The notes under the pieces: generated by a model
Seen by the model: the letters and a program-made list of their open reading frames with translations, nothing else
Told to the model about the DNA's origin: nothing
Databases searched by the model: none
DNA from: CAYPPG01 sp964412555
Lineage (GTDB): Bacteria > Hinthialibacterota > Hinthialibacteria > Hinthialibacterales > Hinthialibacteraceae
Direction of reading: 5' to 3'
DNA: 64,000 bases
NCBI GenBank assembly: GCA_964412555.1
Contig: CAYPPG010000008.1
Coordinates: 62,001 to 126,000, forward strand
Shown: positions 26,047-35,832 of the stretch, piece by piece
Layout of the letters: each line of letters starts with the position of its first letter
Numbering within the stretch: the first letter of the stretch is position 1
Program-made: the position numbers and the translations under genes

Positions 26047-28647
26047 TTAATATTCCACTGCAAAAACGGGAGCCGATTCGGGTAAGTGCCGGATGGCCTC
26101 CCGGACATCGCGTTCACTCTCACATTGCAAGTTGTATTTGTTCAATTTGGCCAGTTCCGAGGCAGGTAATTTCGCCCCGGGCATATCCATACGCGGTTTT
26201 TGTTCCAAACGCTTTTTCCCGCGCTGAATGATTGCCAATGCCGTTTCATATTGTTTCGGATTTTCTTTTATGGAGGCTAAACAAGGACTCCATTCCGGAC
26301 GCGTAAAGTTGACTTGTGATCCTTTCAGTTCAGTGCTGATATCCCCAACTTTGATTCCGGTCAATTTTCGTAATGCCTCAATTTCTTGATTGTTTAGTGG
26401 AGAGCGCCCAAACACATTCTCCGGATAAACGCTTGCATACGATCCATAATAAGGAGCATTCATATCAATCCATGTCACGATCCGGTCAATACTTTCTTGA
26501 TCAAGAGGAATGCCTTGATGTTGGTTCCGGATCACGTCCACCAATCGGCTGCGATGCGATCCCCACGAATAAGGAGGAAGGGCTTCCGCAGGACCGTCAT
26601 GCACCGCCTTGATCAACAATTTTTCAGCTCCGGGTGAATCCGGAAACCATCGCAATGCGGATTTTATATTGAGCTCGAGATAAGATGTATTGAAGACCAA
26701 TCCCAAATCACCGGATAGATTCAAAACCTCTCCAGCTTCTTTTCCATAATCATGGCAAGATATACAGTAACGGTCGAAAACAGGCTGAACTTCGGTGAGA
26801 TAATTGAAATCACGCGGCGGCGGGCCATACCACGGTTCGAGTTCGCTGGGATCACGGCGCATGGCCAAAGGATACCCTTGATTGGCGGCTGTCGTCAGCC
26901 GATGTTCATGGCAGCCGACACAGCCAACCGTTTCACCCGGTAAGACAATGGTACCGCTTCTCATACTCTGGATCGCCCTACCGTTCTCATCAAGCAACTG
27001 AAAGAAGAGAAATGTATCGGAAGGCGCAGCAAAATAAGCGGATCCGTCCGGCTCGACCGGTGCTGTCCCGATGATTTTCTTATTATTCGTACAATTGAAA
27101 TTCATGGCTGGCGCTTGCGTCGCATCGAGATTCCAATTGGTTTGAGTCCAAAAAAGCTTGACCGGCGCTTCTGCGACTCGAATCGATTGGACACTTCCAC
27201 GCTCAACACGCTCCATACCGGATCCCACATAGACATCCGCAATATAAAAATACCCCTCTTTCTTTGCGTAATCCGTACGCTTGACAATTTCATCCGGCCG
27301 CTCACGGGGCGAAAGAGGCATAGGATCAAAACATCCCGCTCCTTCAGTATGCAATAGCAGTTCGTTACCAAAAACATCGATCAGAAAAATTCCGGTTCGC
27401 TCCCCTTCAATCGTGCGGGAGCATAAAAAATATTTGTCGGAAAGCGGATATGGATCTTCATACTTGATTTTCAATTGTTTGAAATTATCGATCTGCCCGC
27501 CGGCCGGATGATGACGGCTTTTTCCCTCACCGTAATTTCGCCGATTCGATAAAAGTGAAGCAATGTCTTTTGGCCAGCTGTGGATAATCGGCTTCGTCCC
27601 ATCTAAGCCTTTTCGGCGGTCGATGATCCCGATTGCACCCCACGGTCGATCATGACAAGAACCGAAAGTGGCAACCACCCATTGCGTATCGGGAATCGGG
27701 CGGGCATCCAGGATCGCCCCCGGTGACCAGGCGTTGTTTCCATAATAGAGAATATGATTGGTTCCGTCCGGATTGACGGTCCATAATCCGAACGCCGGCC
27801 CGAAATGTTTATCGACATATTCCCAGCGGTCATAAAGGACCCGACCATCCGGCATGAAACAAGGATGGCCTTCAAATAAAGTATTACGGCCGATTTGATG
27901 GATATGTGCTCCATTGGCATCCATCTTGAACAAATTCCCCATGATATGCCGGTTGCATTGGCAATACTTCGGCTCACGGGTGGAGATGAAGATGATGTTC
28001 CCAACGGGCAAATACATCGGATCGATATCCGACAGTCCGGAACCATAAGTCAACTGTTTCAATCCCGTTCCATGCAAATCGATTTCGTGAAGATGATAAT
28101 CGTCATCGATATTCCTTCGCATCGAAAAAAGAACTTTCATCCCATCGAAATCAATCTCGGGATCACGCACAATCCCTTCCGGTACTTCCAGCAATGTTCG
28201 GGTGACACCACCGGAACCGAAGTGGATAGTCTTCAAGGCACTTCCACCGCGAAAACTACCTGTGTTGATCTCACCGGTTTGGAACATCGTTGCAGTACTA
28301 TGATGATCCGAAAGATATTGAGGACGCACAACATACAATATAGGGAATTCACGAATAAGTGGATTGGCGAGCAACGCTTTTTCTTTCAATTTTTGAAACG
28401 ATTCAACGATCCTTTCGAACGTATCTTGATCCAAGTTTTTCTCGACTTGATTCAACTGAGAGAGAAATTCTTCCCCTTTCACATATTCATGGGGAAATGA
28501 AATCATTAAATCGTTTACGGTAGCACGAAGGGATTTGATTTCCTCTTTTACGCTATCAAATTCTTGTTGCGAAACATTTCGGCAGTAACAGATTTCCGGA
28601 ATAAATAAATATACCAACCACAAATAAAAAAAGAAATATCGGAACAT
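26047..28647 (-). CDS. Exported PD40 beta-propeller protein with two c-heme sites (HZS-alpha-like)
   Basis: Exported protein of 866 residues, first gene of a two-gene operon with the propeller/peroxidase protein. A signal peptide (FFFYLWLVYLFIPEICYC) is followed by a helical region and a PD40-type propeller (DFDGMKVLFSMRR, PVGNIIFISTREPKYCQCN, MPDGRVLYDRWEYVDK). Two CxxCH motifs follow near residues 576 (CVGCHEHR) and 628 (CISCHDYG). The stretch VLPGETVGCVGCHEHR closely parallels the gene at 20422-22749. It has about 100 extra C-terminal residues. GAGG lies before the ATG. It is probably a periplasmic oxidoreductase with an unknown electron donor; hydrazine synthase itself is unlikely without its partners. 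Confidence 0.82.
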   Translation of the reverse strand: MFRYFFFYLWLVYLFIPEICYCRNVSQQEFDSVKEEIKSLRATVNDLMISFPHEYVKGEEFLSQLNQVEKNLDQDTFERIVESFQKLKEKALLANPLIREFPILYVVRPQYLSDHHSTATMFQTGEINTGSFRGGSALKTIHFGSGGVTRTLLEVPEGIVRDPEIDFDGMKVLFSMRRNIDDDYHLHEIDLHGTGLKQLTYGSGLSDIDPMYLPVGNIIFISTREPKYCQCNRHIMGNLFKMDANGAHIHQIGRNTLFEGHPCFMPDGRVLYDRWEYVDKHFGPAFGLWTVNPDGTNHILYYGNNAWSPGAILDARPIPDTQWVVATFGSCHDRPWGAIGIIDRRKGLDGTKPIIHSWPKDIASLLSNRRNYGEGKSRHHPAGGQIDNFKQLKIKYEDPYPLSDKYFLCSRTIEGERTGIFLIDVFGNELLLHTEGAGCFDPMPLSPRERPDEIVKRTDYAKKEGYFYIADVYVGSGMERVERGSVQSIRVAEAPVKLFWTQTNWNLDATQAPAMNFNCTNNKKIIGTAPVEPDGSAYFAAPSDTFLFFQLLDENGRAIQSMRSGTIVLPGETVGCVGCHEHRLTTAANQGYPLAMRRDPSELEPWYGPPPRDFNYLTEVQPVFDRYCISCHDYGKEAGEVLNLSGDLGLVFNTSYLELNIKSALRWFPDSPGAEKLLIKAVHDGPAEALPPYSWGSHRSRLVDVIRNQHQGIPLDQESIDRIVTWIDMNAPYYGSYASVYPENVFGRSPLNNQEIEALRKLTGIKVGDISTELKGSQVNFTRPEWSPCLASIKENPKQYETALAIIQRGKKRLEQKPRMDMPGAKLPASELAKLNKYNLQCESERDVREAIRHLPESAPVFAVEY

Positions 28648-28746
28648 ATATGACCTCTATCGTTAGGCGGGGATTCATTTTTCCGCTGCCAACATCAGTA
28701 CTGTAAACAATAATTTTATTGAGAAAGGGGGTCAAGTTCCACACCC

Positions 28747-28781
28747 AAAAAGAAAAAGGGAGAAACCAACTGGATTCTCCC
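28747..28781 (-). terminator. Rho-independent terminator
   Basis: Minus-strand stem gggagaa / ttctccc with a 10-base loop, followed by TTTTTCTTTTT. It closes the upstream heme/EF-hand-like gene before the next operon starts at 28647. Confidence 0.7.
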
Positions 28782-28862
28782 TCTGAATTTTTACTTAAGA
28801 CCGTAGGATGCTTAAATCCGTAGAGTGGGTTGAGCCAAGCGAAACCCACCAAAGATTACAAA

Positions 28863-30635
28863 TCAATAAATCGAATAATCCGGAACAGACGTTTCCCCTT
28901 CAACATCGAAAATACGAAAAGCGACAACACGCCCACTAAAGTCTTCACTGTTCATACTTTCCCACGTGATCACTACCGTGTTCCCGCGCCAAGCAACCCG
29001 GGGACGGCGGCTTTCATCGATCGCTGTATCGATGGTTTCCTCTTCGCTGACAAAGAATGTACCACCTTCAGGATTGCCCTCCGCATCGAACAATCTGCCA
29101 TGCACAAGCCGGAAAGCACCGCCGGTAACGTCATTGTCCGCCCATACGGCAATGGCGCGGCCTGAAGGTGAAATTGCACAATCAACGCGGCCTGCATTGG
29201 TAAATTCGAAATCATCCGATGCGACACGGCTGTATCGAAGACTGCCGTCGGCGTTCATGACGGTCAAATAGACTTCGCTGAAGCCATTTCCGTCGCCATC
29301 ATTGGCATTGGCGATAGCGTATGCGTCAACACCGTTTCCGTGGAATCCGGCGCTGTCACCACGACCGCCTCCGGTTGTTGCTTCATTTTCAGTCAAAAGA
29401 CCGATATCGATATCTTCGGAAACGGGTTCCCCGCTGTTGTCAAAAAGCCGAACTGTTGCACGGCCACCGCGTGAGAAACGCACACCAAAGCCGTTTTCCG
29501 TCGCCGCAACTCCATGCCATATTTCATTCGGCTCCGGCGCTTCACTGACCAAATCGACAGGGCGCACTTCGTTTCCCTGTTGATCGAGTATGCGATAAAT
29601 GGCGTGTCTTCCAGTAACTCCGCCATACACATCCTGCAAGTCGAATTCCTGCCGGCTTTCTCCGACGATCACGACATTACCATTGGATAGATATCCCCAG
29701 TCACCGATTCGAATATCACCTTCCGGTTCTGCCGCTTCATCGGAAACACCGGAGAGGACTTCGATCGGCTCCCCACCATTCGTTAACAACTGCACGGCCG
29801 GGAAATCACCACCCCCACCGGCATCAAGATTGATGTCAGCCAGTTCTTCGATTTCCTGTCCGAGCTCAAAGGCAGTAGCCCCCATCCCGATCCCGTCACC
29901 AAAGGGATTGGCTTTGATTTTTGGACCCCAAGCCGTACTCCCGGGAACGGCACTGCCGTCAGGGCGGAAATAGGAGAGAAATTTGCTCATCAGTGTATCA
30001 CTGACTTGAGTGGACGTAATTTCGGTTTCAGGAGTGATCGAATTCCCGTTCGAATCGAACAAAGTCCATACCGCTTCCAAATCAGTGAGTCCGTCTCCAT
30101 CATCTTCCCAACCGATGATGATATTACCATTGCTGGCGATCGCAACACCCAAACTTTCCGTGCTTGAATTGTTGATCGTATCAGGAGTGTTGATGAAGGC
30201 TCTGTCAGTGCGCGGGGAAAGACCATTGTCTTCCGGTAATCCCGGAAATTCACTGGTAGGGGGAACATCATCCGGATCACCTGGATTGGTGACGAGTGCA
30301 GCATCACCAGGGGCCGGATCACCCGGCGCCCAAGTCCCATCCGGATCTTGCAGTTCCACTCCATTCGGAACCCCGTCCCCGTCGGAGTCTTCAGCAGCAA
30401 GAGCCGGTCCCCAGAATTCCTCTCGACCTCCTGGTGAAACCAGCGCTCCAACGGCTTGTCCAAATGGATTGCGAGCACCGCCACCACCCGGATTGATGTG
30501 ACAATTCGCACACTGATTGACAGATCCATTGGGAATGAAACCCGTTCGAAAACTTCTCGCTTCCGTTTGCGGTAGCCAAAAAGCCATGGCAGCCACAACA
30601 ACGAGACAGCTCCAAAACAACTTGCGTTTCCTCAT
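28863..30635 (-). CDS. Exported single-heme protein with thrombospondin-type-3-like calcium loop and propeller-like body
   Basis: Secreted 590-residue protein. A signal peptide (WSCLVVVAAMAFWLPQTEA) is followed by one heme-c motif (CANCH, residues 42-46) and a calcium-loop motif DSDGDGVPNGVE near residues 83-94, as in thrombospondin type 3 repeats. The remaining 450 residues have recurring short strand patterns (NGNIIIGWEDD, NGNVVIVGES, GRAIAVWADN, RGNTVVITWES) that look like a beta-propeller, but I cannot name the family. AGGAGG precedes the ATG and a terminator follows. It is the fourth exported c-type cytochrome in this 10-kb stretch, so a surface or periplasmic electron-transfer role is plausible but unproven. 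Confidence 0.72.
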   Translation of the reverse strand: MRKRKLFWSCLVVVAAMAFWLPQTEARSFRTGFIPNGSVNQCANCHINPGGGGARNPFGQAVGALVSPGGREEFWGPALAAEDSDGDGVPNGVELQDPDGTWAPGDPAPGDAALVTNPGDPDDVPPTSEFPGLPEDNGLSPRTDRAFINTPDTINNSSTESLGVAIASNGNIIIGWEDDGDGLTDLEAVWTLFDSNGNSITPETEITSTQVSDTLMSKFLSYFRPDGSAVPGSTAWGPKIKANPFGDGIGMGATAFELGQEIEELADINLDAGGGGDFPAVQLLTNGGEPIEVLSGVSDEAAEPEGDIRIGDWGYLSNGNVVIVGESRQEFDLQDVYGGVTGRHAIYRILDQQGNEVRPVDLVSEAPEPNEIWHGVAATENGFGVRFSRGGRATVRLFDNSGEPVSEDIDIGLLTENEATTGGGRGDSAGFHGNGVDAYAIANANDGDGNGFSEVYLTVMNADGSLRYSRVASDDFEFTNAGRVDCAISPSGRAIAVWADNDVTGGAFRLVHGRLFDAEGNPEGGTFFVSEEETIDTAIDESRRPRVAWRGNTVVITWESMNSEDFSGRVVAFRIFDVEGETSVPDYSIY

Positions 30636-30955
30636 AACTCAAACCTCCTTTATGGTATTGGGTAGAAGAAGAGAATACTGCTATCTCTTTTCATCTACAA
30701 AATTTCCTATTATAGGCTCAACATCAGGAACCGATCAACAAACATTCTAATCAATTCCTGTAATAATAACATGATGAGGCTACGATAATGAAAAATTTTT
30801 TGTGTTATGATATTCGAATCCGAAATCAGGAGATCTTGCATGGTACAAGGGAAAAATAGAATGAGGAGAAAAAAATACTGTTTCCATTGAAAAAGAAGAA
30901 GAATAACGTTGAAATGAAAGTGCATTATTCCATTGTTGTAGAAACGAGGTGCGAA
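30636..30955. other. Divergent promoter region, 320 bases
   Basis: AT-rich spacer between two divergent exported-protein genes, expected to hold both promoters; TATGAT at 30806 is a possible -10 box. A 16-codon frame (30840-30890) starts with ATG behind AGGAG and is very basic (MVQGKNRMRRKKYCFH). It could be a leader peptide or chance. Nothing else is seen. Confidence 0.4.
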
Positions 30956-32998
30956 ATGACAAAATTATTCAAGATTACAATTTGTTTGTGTTTCCTCATG
31001 GTGTGGAATCCGGGTATGATATCCAATGCCGCTCAAGAGGAGGGATTGTCTTTCTATGTATCGACGGAAGGAAATGAAGCATGGTCGGGAAAGATGGAAG
31101 AGCCGAATGACGGCCAAAGCGACGGTCCCTTTGCCACCCTAGAACAAGCCCGGGATGCCATTCGGAAATTGAAAGCGGATGGCCCTCTGGAACAACCCAT
31201 CCATGTCTATATCCGGGGCGGTCGCTATGAGGTGCAAAATCCAATCATATTTTCACCACAAGATTCCGGAACCGAAAACAGTACGATAACCTATTCCGCC
31301 TATCCAAATGAACATCCGATATTCAGTGGTGGTGAAAAAATTCAAGACTGGAAACCCGGTGAAGGTGACCTTTGGACTGCCAGTATTCCGGAAGTAAGGG
31401 AAGGGAAATGGGAGTTCAACCAACTTTTCGTAAACGGAAATAGAAGAACCCGCGCCCGTACCCCCAATGACGGATTCTTTCACATCGACGGCCCCAGCTC
31501 CCAAGATCATCCGTTTCAACTCAAATATGAAAACGAGGATATAAAACCCGAATGGGCAAAACGCGGCGATGTGGAAGTGATCGCGTTACTCGCCTGGGCG
31601 GAACTCCGTATGCCGATTGCCAGTGTCGATCAAGAAAACAAAATTGCTACACTTGCCGGCAATCCCCGTCCTTCGAATAAGGAAAGAAACGCCCGTTATT
31701 ATGTCGAAAACTCTCCCGACTTACTTGATACACCCGGCGAATGGTATTTGAATGAAAAAACAGGCGCGCTCTCCTATTGGCCGATGGAAGGCGAAGACAT
31801 GAACACCGCCGAAGTGATCGCACCGAATGTTCAACAATTAGTATTGTTCAAAGGCAATCCGGCAGAAGAAGAATTTGTCCGCCACCTTCATATAAATGGA
31901 CTGACCTTTAGCCATACCGCCTGGGTATTACCGGAAAACGGATATGCCGATATACAAGCAGCCTTCGATATTCCGGCTGCGGTGAGTGGAAATGGAGTCG
32001 AGTCATGCCGAATCGAAAAATGTGTATTTCAACATCTCGGCAATTATGCACTGGAATTCACCCGTGGCTGCAAGAACAATCGAATTGTCGGAAATATTAT
32101 GACCGATTTAGGAGCAGGAGGGATCAAAATCGGCGAACCGGCTATCCGAAAAGGGGATAGCGATCTGACAACGGACAATCGGATTACAGACAATCACATT
32201 TACAATATCGGGATTGTCTATCCGGCCGCCATCGGCGTCTGGATCGGGCAGAGCAGCGGGAATACAGTAGCCCACAATGAAATCAACGATACCTATTACA
32301 GCGGGATTTCCGTAGGGTGGACCTGGGGATATCGCAACACGAACGCCCATCACAACGTGATCGAATACAATCACGTTCACCATATCGGCCGGCGTATGCT
32401 GAGCGATATGGGCGGCATTTACACCCTCGGCGTGCAGCCGGGAACCGTCATTTGTAACAATCTCTTCCACGATATCTCTTCCTATGGCTACGGCGGATGG
32501 GGAATTTATCCGGATGAAGGCAGTTCCCATATTCTCATCGAAAACAACATTGTCTACAACACTAAAAGCGCTGGATTTCACCAGCACTACGGAAAAGAAA
32601 ACCGGGTGCAAAATAACATTTTTGCCTTCGGGAAAGAAAATCAAATTATGCGCACGCGCATGGAAGATCATATATCGTTCTTTTTTGAGAATAACATCGT
32701 CTATTGGAAACAAGGGAAACTCCTTGGCAGCAACTGGAAGGATGACAAGTACCGATTTGATTCCAATGTCTATTGGAAAGTCGGCGGCGAAGAGTTCAAA
32801 TTTGCCCAGTGGACATGGAAGGAATGGCAGGAGCGCGGCCAGGATGTGCATTCCAAAATTGCCGATCCTTTATTTGTCGATCCTTCTAATCACGATTTTC
32901 GCCTAAAAGATAATTCACCGGTGTTGGATTTGGGATTCAATCCGATTTCAATGAAAAGTGTTGGTCCGAGGAAAGAAAAAATACGCTTGGAAAAATAA
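30956..32998 (+). CDS. Exported right-handed parallel beta-helix carbohydrate-active protein (GH141-like)
   Basis: Secreted 680-residue protein. The signal peptide (TKLFKITICLCFLMVWNPG) is followed by the motif FYVSTEGNEAWSG and DGPFATLEQARDAIRKLK, which I associate with GH141-like and pectate-lyase-fold enzymes. A central beta-sandwich-like insert comes next, then a long beta-helix with repeated N/I ladders (NNRIVGNIMTDLG, TDNRITDNHIYNIG, GNTVAHNEINDTYYSG, NHVHHIGRRMLSDMGGIYT). I chose the ATG at 30956 because GAGG lies six bases upstream; in-frame starts before it have none. The likely role is cleavage of a pectic or fucosylated glycan. It converges on the FGE-like gene only three bases downstream. 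Confidence 0.78.
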   Translation: MTKLFKITICLCFLMVWNPGMISNAAQEEGLSFYVSTEGNEAWSGKMEEPNDGQSDGPFATLEQARDAIRKLKADGPLEQPIHVYIRGGRYEVQNPIIFSPQDSGTENSTITYSAYPNEHPIFSGGEKIQDWKPGEGDLWTASIPEVREGKWEFNQLFVNGNRRTRARTPNDGFFHIDGPSSQDHPFQLKYENEDIKPEWAKRGDVEVIALLAWAELRMPIASVDQENKIATLAGNPRPSNKERNARYYVENSPDLLDTPGEWYLNEKTGALSYWPMEGEDMNTAEVIAPNVQQLVLFKGNPAEEEFVRHLHINGLTFSHTAWVLPENGYADIQAAFDIPAAVSGNGVESCRIEKCVFQHLGNYALEFTRGCKNNRIVGNIMTDLGAGGIKIGEPAIRKGDSDLTTDNRITDNHIYNIGIVYPAAIGVWIGQSSGNTVAHNEINDTYYSGISVGWTWGYRNTNAHHNVIEYNHVHHIGRRMLSDMGGIYTLGVQPGTVICNNLFHDISSYGYGGWGIYPDEGSSHILIENNIVYNTKSAGFHQHYGKENRVQNNIFAFGKENQIMRTRMEDHISFFFENNIVYWKQGKLLGSNWKDDKYRFDSNVYWKVGGEEFKFAQWTWKEWQERGQDVHSKIADPLFVDPSNHDFRLKDNSPVLDLGFNPISMKSVGPRKEKIRLEK

Positions 32999-33001
32999 CG
33001 A

Positions 33002-33865
33002 TTACTGTTCTTCGATATTGCCTCGCTTGACACAGCGAAAACCGTAGGCTTCATACCCGAAGCAGGTATCGGCAAGACCGGGCGGTTCGCTGTAACGGGT
33101 AGAGCATCGGCAGGATTCGGCTGAACTGTTCCATCCCCCCCCACGCAGTACGCGCATATCGCCCTCTAATGGGCCACGCGGATTGACCGATTGGCTTTGT
33201 GCATAATAATCTTCACGATAAATATCGTTACACCATTCCCATACATTCCCCAGCATGTCATGCAGCCCCCATGCATTGGGGATTTTTTGTCCCACGGCTT
33301 GGGTGGTTTTATTGGAATTCTCTTTGAACCATGCATAGCGCGAAAGTTTGGCAGGATCGATCCCGTAATAATAAGGGGTTGTACTGCCGGCGCGGCACGC
33401 ATATTCCCATTCTGCTTCGGTCGGAAGCCGATAGCCGGTCGCTTGAAAATCGCATTGAAGCGGTTCAAATTGATAGCACGGCTCGAGATCCTCCCGCAGC
33501 GAACGCATATTGCAATATTGCACAGCAGCCAACCATCCCAATTGTTCAACCGGTTGGTTCGGGTCTTTGAATTTCGATGTATTTTTCCCCATCAAGGCTT
33601 CATATGCCTTCTGCGTGACTTCGTATTTGTCCATATAAAAGGAATCGACCTTGACCGGATGAACAGGCCGCTCATCCGCCTCCCCAGCCTCACTCCCCAT
33701 CGAAAACTCCCCGCTGGGGATGAGAACCATTTCAATCCCCAACGGTGTCGTAACCTCCTGAATCACCACTTCCTCCATAGCCACTTCCTGCTGGCTACAT
33801 GAAACAAGAAAGACAAAAATAAAAACACCCATAAAAAAAAGAAAAGAATGAAGTTTTAAATGCAC
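33002..33865 (-). CDS. FGE-sulfatase-fold lipoprotein (paralogue 1)
   Basis: Predicted lipoprotein of 287 residues with the formylglycine-generating-enzyme fold. The lipobox is LVSC with Cys23. Fold motifs are clear: IPSGEFSMGSEAGEADERPVH, MDKYEVTQKAYEALM, YRLPTEAEWEYACRAG, WGLHDMLGNVWEWC, RVLRGGGWNSS and GFRCVKR. True FGE has a catalytic Cys pair spaced as in GGSYxCxxxxC. Here the first position is Ser and the second (near residue 250) is Cys, so sulfatase activation is doubtful. Extra Cys residues near the C-terminus could form disulfides. The start is GTG with GGAGG seven bases upstream. It is the last gene of a block that contains a second paralogue at 41104; the target substrate is unknown. 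Confidence 0.83.
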   Translation of the reverse strand: MHLKLHSFLFFMGVFIFVFLVSCSQQEVAMEEVVIQEVTTPLGIEMVLIPSGEFSMGSEAGEADERPVHPVKVDSFYMDKYEVTQKAYEALMGKNTSKFKDPNQPVEQLGWLAAVQYCNMRSLREDLEPCYQFEPLQCDFQATGYRLPTEAEWEYACRAGSTTPYYYGIDPAKLSRYAWFKENSNKTTQAVGQKIPNAWGLHDMLGNVWEWCNDIYREDYYAQSQSVNPRGPLEGDMRVLRGGGWNSSAESCRCSTRYSEPPGLADTCFGYEAYGFRCVKRGNIEEQ

Positions 33866-33881
33866 AATATCACCTCCACTG

Positions 33882-33956
33882 GGAGCGCGGGCATCCCTGC
33901 CCGCATCTTAAATCGCGTGCACAAATGTCGAAGCGCGGGCATCCTTCCCGCCTCTT
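33882..33956. repeat. Two direct family-A palindromes
   Basis: Full copy at 33882-33909 and a slightly degenerate copy at 33930-33956, 48 bases apart, filling the spacer upstream of the FGE-like gene. Confidence 0.82.
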
Positions 33957-33966
33957 TTACCTAAAT

Positions 33967-35814
33967 CTAATGCCGCGGCGCCTCATAACTCACCGGATTC
34001 CGAAGAATCGCCTGCGTCCGTTCACGAATTTCCTGCGAAATTGAAGCAATCTCCGGATTCTTCGCCATCTCGATTCCCGCCCGTTGCCGAAGCAACTTCA
34101 CCGCCATTCGGCATTCCCCCACCAACTCGTCCTGATTCCCGCCGATTTCGACAAATCCGGCTGTTAATTTTTTGCATTGGTCGAGAGCATCAGGAGAAGT
34201 GTTATCGATCAATGTTTTTCGGAATGTATTAACCAATTCTTCCGCATATGCAGGTGTATGGATTTTTGATTGTCGACGGGCGACACTGCGGTCGATTTCT
34301 TGGATTAAATTTATTATATTCGTAAGAAAACCGGACAACTCCGGATGATCGTCTTTTTGTTGCTTGAGATAATCTTGCATGTCATGGCTGAAGTCGATAT
34401 ACTCCTGAATCCTGCCGCGGATATGTTTCATGAAAGCCAACACATCGTCCAAATGTTCGTTGATTTTTTCTTTATCTTGCTTCTGCGTTCTCTTGGAATA
34501 AATCTCATTCAACTTTGTTCTCGCTTCACAGGTGGCGATACCTTTATACGAACTTTTTTGCCCTTCGATATCCAATATGTATTCGCAGGGACCGACACCC
34601 AAAGTTTCACGAACAAGATCGAGAACGGTAAACTGATTCAACGGAGTTTCGCTGACACGAGCAATCGGATAGATGAGAGCCGGTCCGGCAAATTGCACGA
34701 CATTCTTTTCTAAAGGTTGCAGATGCGCATTCCCTTTGTTATCGATCCAGCATGGATATGGGAAAAGGCCGAGTACGGTCGTCCATCGCTGGCGGCTGGT
34801 TTTACGCAACCAATCTTCTTGGCCGAACGATGCCGAACGCCCCATCCAGCCATATTTAAAATATGTTCCGTCATTCTGTTGAACTAGCATCTCCCAACTG
34901 TCGGTCAACTGATTTGTACATTGCCAGTCAACACGCCATTGAGCGGGGAAGGGGATGTCCCAATCCAAATCGATAATTTTCCCTTCATCTTCTTTACCGA
35001 CAGTTACAGTATGCCAGACCCCCGGTTCATCGAGAACGGCCACCCAGATTTCTCCTTCCTGTCCGTAGTGAATTCGCGCATTGGTGATCGATCGGTTATT
35101 TCCTTGGCCGGCAAGAGTAACGGCAATATCTTGTTCCATCGTATTGCAAACAGACATCAGAACCGCATCGCCGTCACCCAGGAATTGTAGAAGGAAATTC
35201 TCGCTGGGCAGATCGGCTTTGGCAACCTGCAATTGTCGTGCGTCGATCACAATATCGTCGGCAAAGAAATCGGGAAGCACCACAAAGCGGGAAACCGCTT
35301 GAATATCGAGTTTGTCCATTCCTTCACCGGGAAGAGTGTGAATGAATGTTTGGCCTACATTCAACTCGAAAGTGATCGAAAGTCGCTGGGAATCTGCTTC
35401 AAAAAAGGCTTCGATCGAACCGATGCTTTCATTGTTTTCTTTTGTTTTAATCGTAGATAACTTGAGGTTAGATGAATCGGCCGCCGGAGACAATATTGCC
35501 CGGGGGTGATATCCGCTCGCCGACTTGGAATAGAGTTCGACACCGGAAGCGTTGGAACGGAAAACCAAAGCGATTCTATTGTTGAGTAAGACGGCATCAC
35601 CTTGAAATTGGACATTGTTTTGATCTACTGGAATTGCAACCCAGTTTTCTTTCTGACGTATAGTTTCAGAAGAATATGGCGCGGGAGAATGCTTACCTGT
35701 ATCATAGATTTTTGTGAAAGGGGATTCGTTATTTTGAGCGTGAGACAAAGTCGTTATAGAAATTACTCCAATAAGAATTGCGATGATGAGACCATATTGC
35801 GAAAAACACTTCAT
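33967..35814 (-). CDS. Exported protein of unknown family (tandem paralogue, long form)
   Basis: I do not recognise this family. The 615-residue product has a signal peptide (YGLIIAILIGVISITTLSHA), a beta-rich N-terminal half and a helical, coiled-coil-like C-terminal third from about residue 440. It is clearly related to the next gene upstream: both contain NN[RK]IALV[FL]R near residue 75, FPA[QH]WRV and GVGPC[EQ]YIL followed by an acidic residue-Glu-Gly turn. This copy keeps a segment of about 65 residues between FPAQWRV and the later PIARVSETPLNQFTVLD that the shorter paralogue lacks. GGAGG lies six bases before the ATG. It is co-transcribed with its paralogue (18-base spacing) and a PD40 propeller gene. 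Function is unknown; a surface-polymer role would fit the neighbours. Confidence 0.7.
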   Translation of the reverse strand: MKCFSQYGLIIAILIGVISITTLSHAQNNESPFTKIYDTGKHSPAPYSSETIRQKENWVAIPVDQNNVQFQGDAVLLNNRIALVFRSNASGVELYSKSASGYHPRAILSPAADSSNLKLSTIKTKENNESIGSIEAFFEADSQRLSITFELNVGQTFIHTLPGEGMDKLDIQAVSRFVVLPDFFADDIVIDARQLQVAKADLPSENFLLQFLGDGDAVLMSVCNTMEQDIAVTLAGQGNNRSITNARIHYGQEGEIWVAVLDEPGVWHTVTVGKEDEGKIIDLDWDIPFPAQWRVDWQCTNQLTDSWEMLVQQNDGTYFKYGWMGRSASFGQEDWLRKTSRQRWTTVLGLFPYPCWIDNKGNAHLQPLEKNVVQFAGPALIYPIARVSETPLNQFTVLDLVRETLGVGPCEYILDIEGQKSSYKGIATCEARTKLNEIYSKRTQKQDKEKINEHLDDVLAFMKHIRGRIQEYIDFSHDMQDYLKQQKDDHPELSGFLTNIINLIQEIDRSVARRQSKIHTPAYAEELVNTFRKTLIDNTSPDALDQCKKLTAGFVEIGGNQDELVGECRMAVKLLRQRAGIEMAKNPEIASISQEIRERTQAILRNPVSYEAPRH

Positions 35815-35832
35815 GACAAACCTCCGGTTTTC

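Noticed and set aside
20422..28647. Hydrazine synthase (anammox)
   Set aside because: Only alpha-like proteins are present, in two copies; beta and gamma subunits and hydrazine dehydrogenase are absent from the window, and alpha-like proteins are common outside anammox bacteria.
32108..32851. 247-codon minus-strand frame
   Set aside because: Antisense shadow of the beta-helix gene; no ribosome site and no family resemblance.
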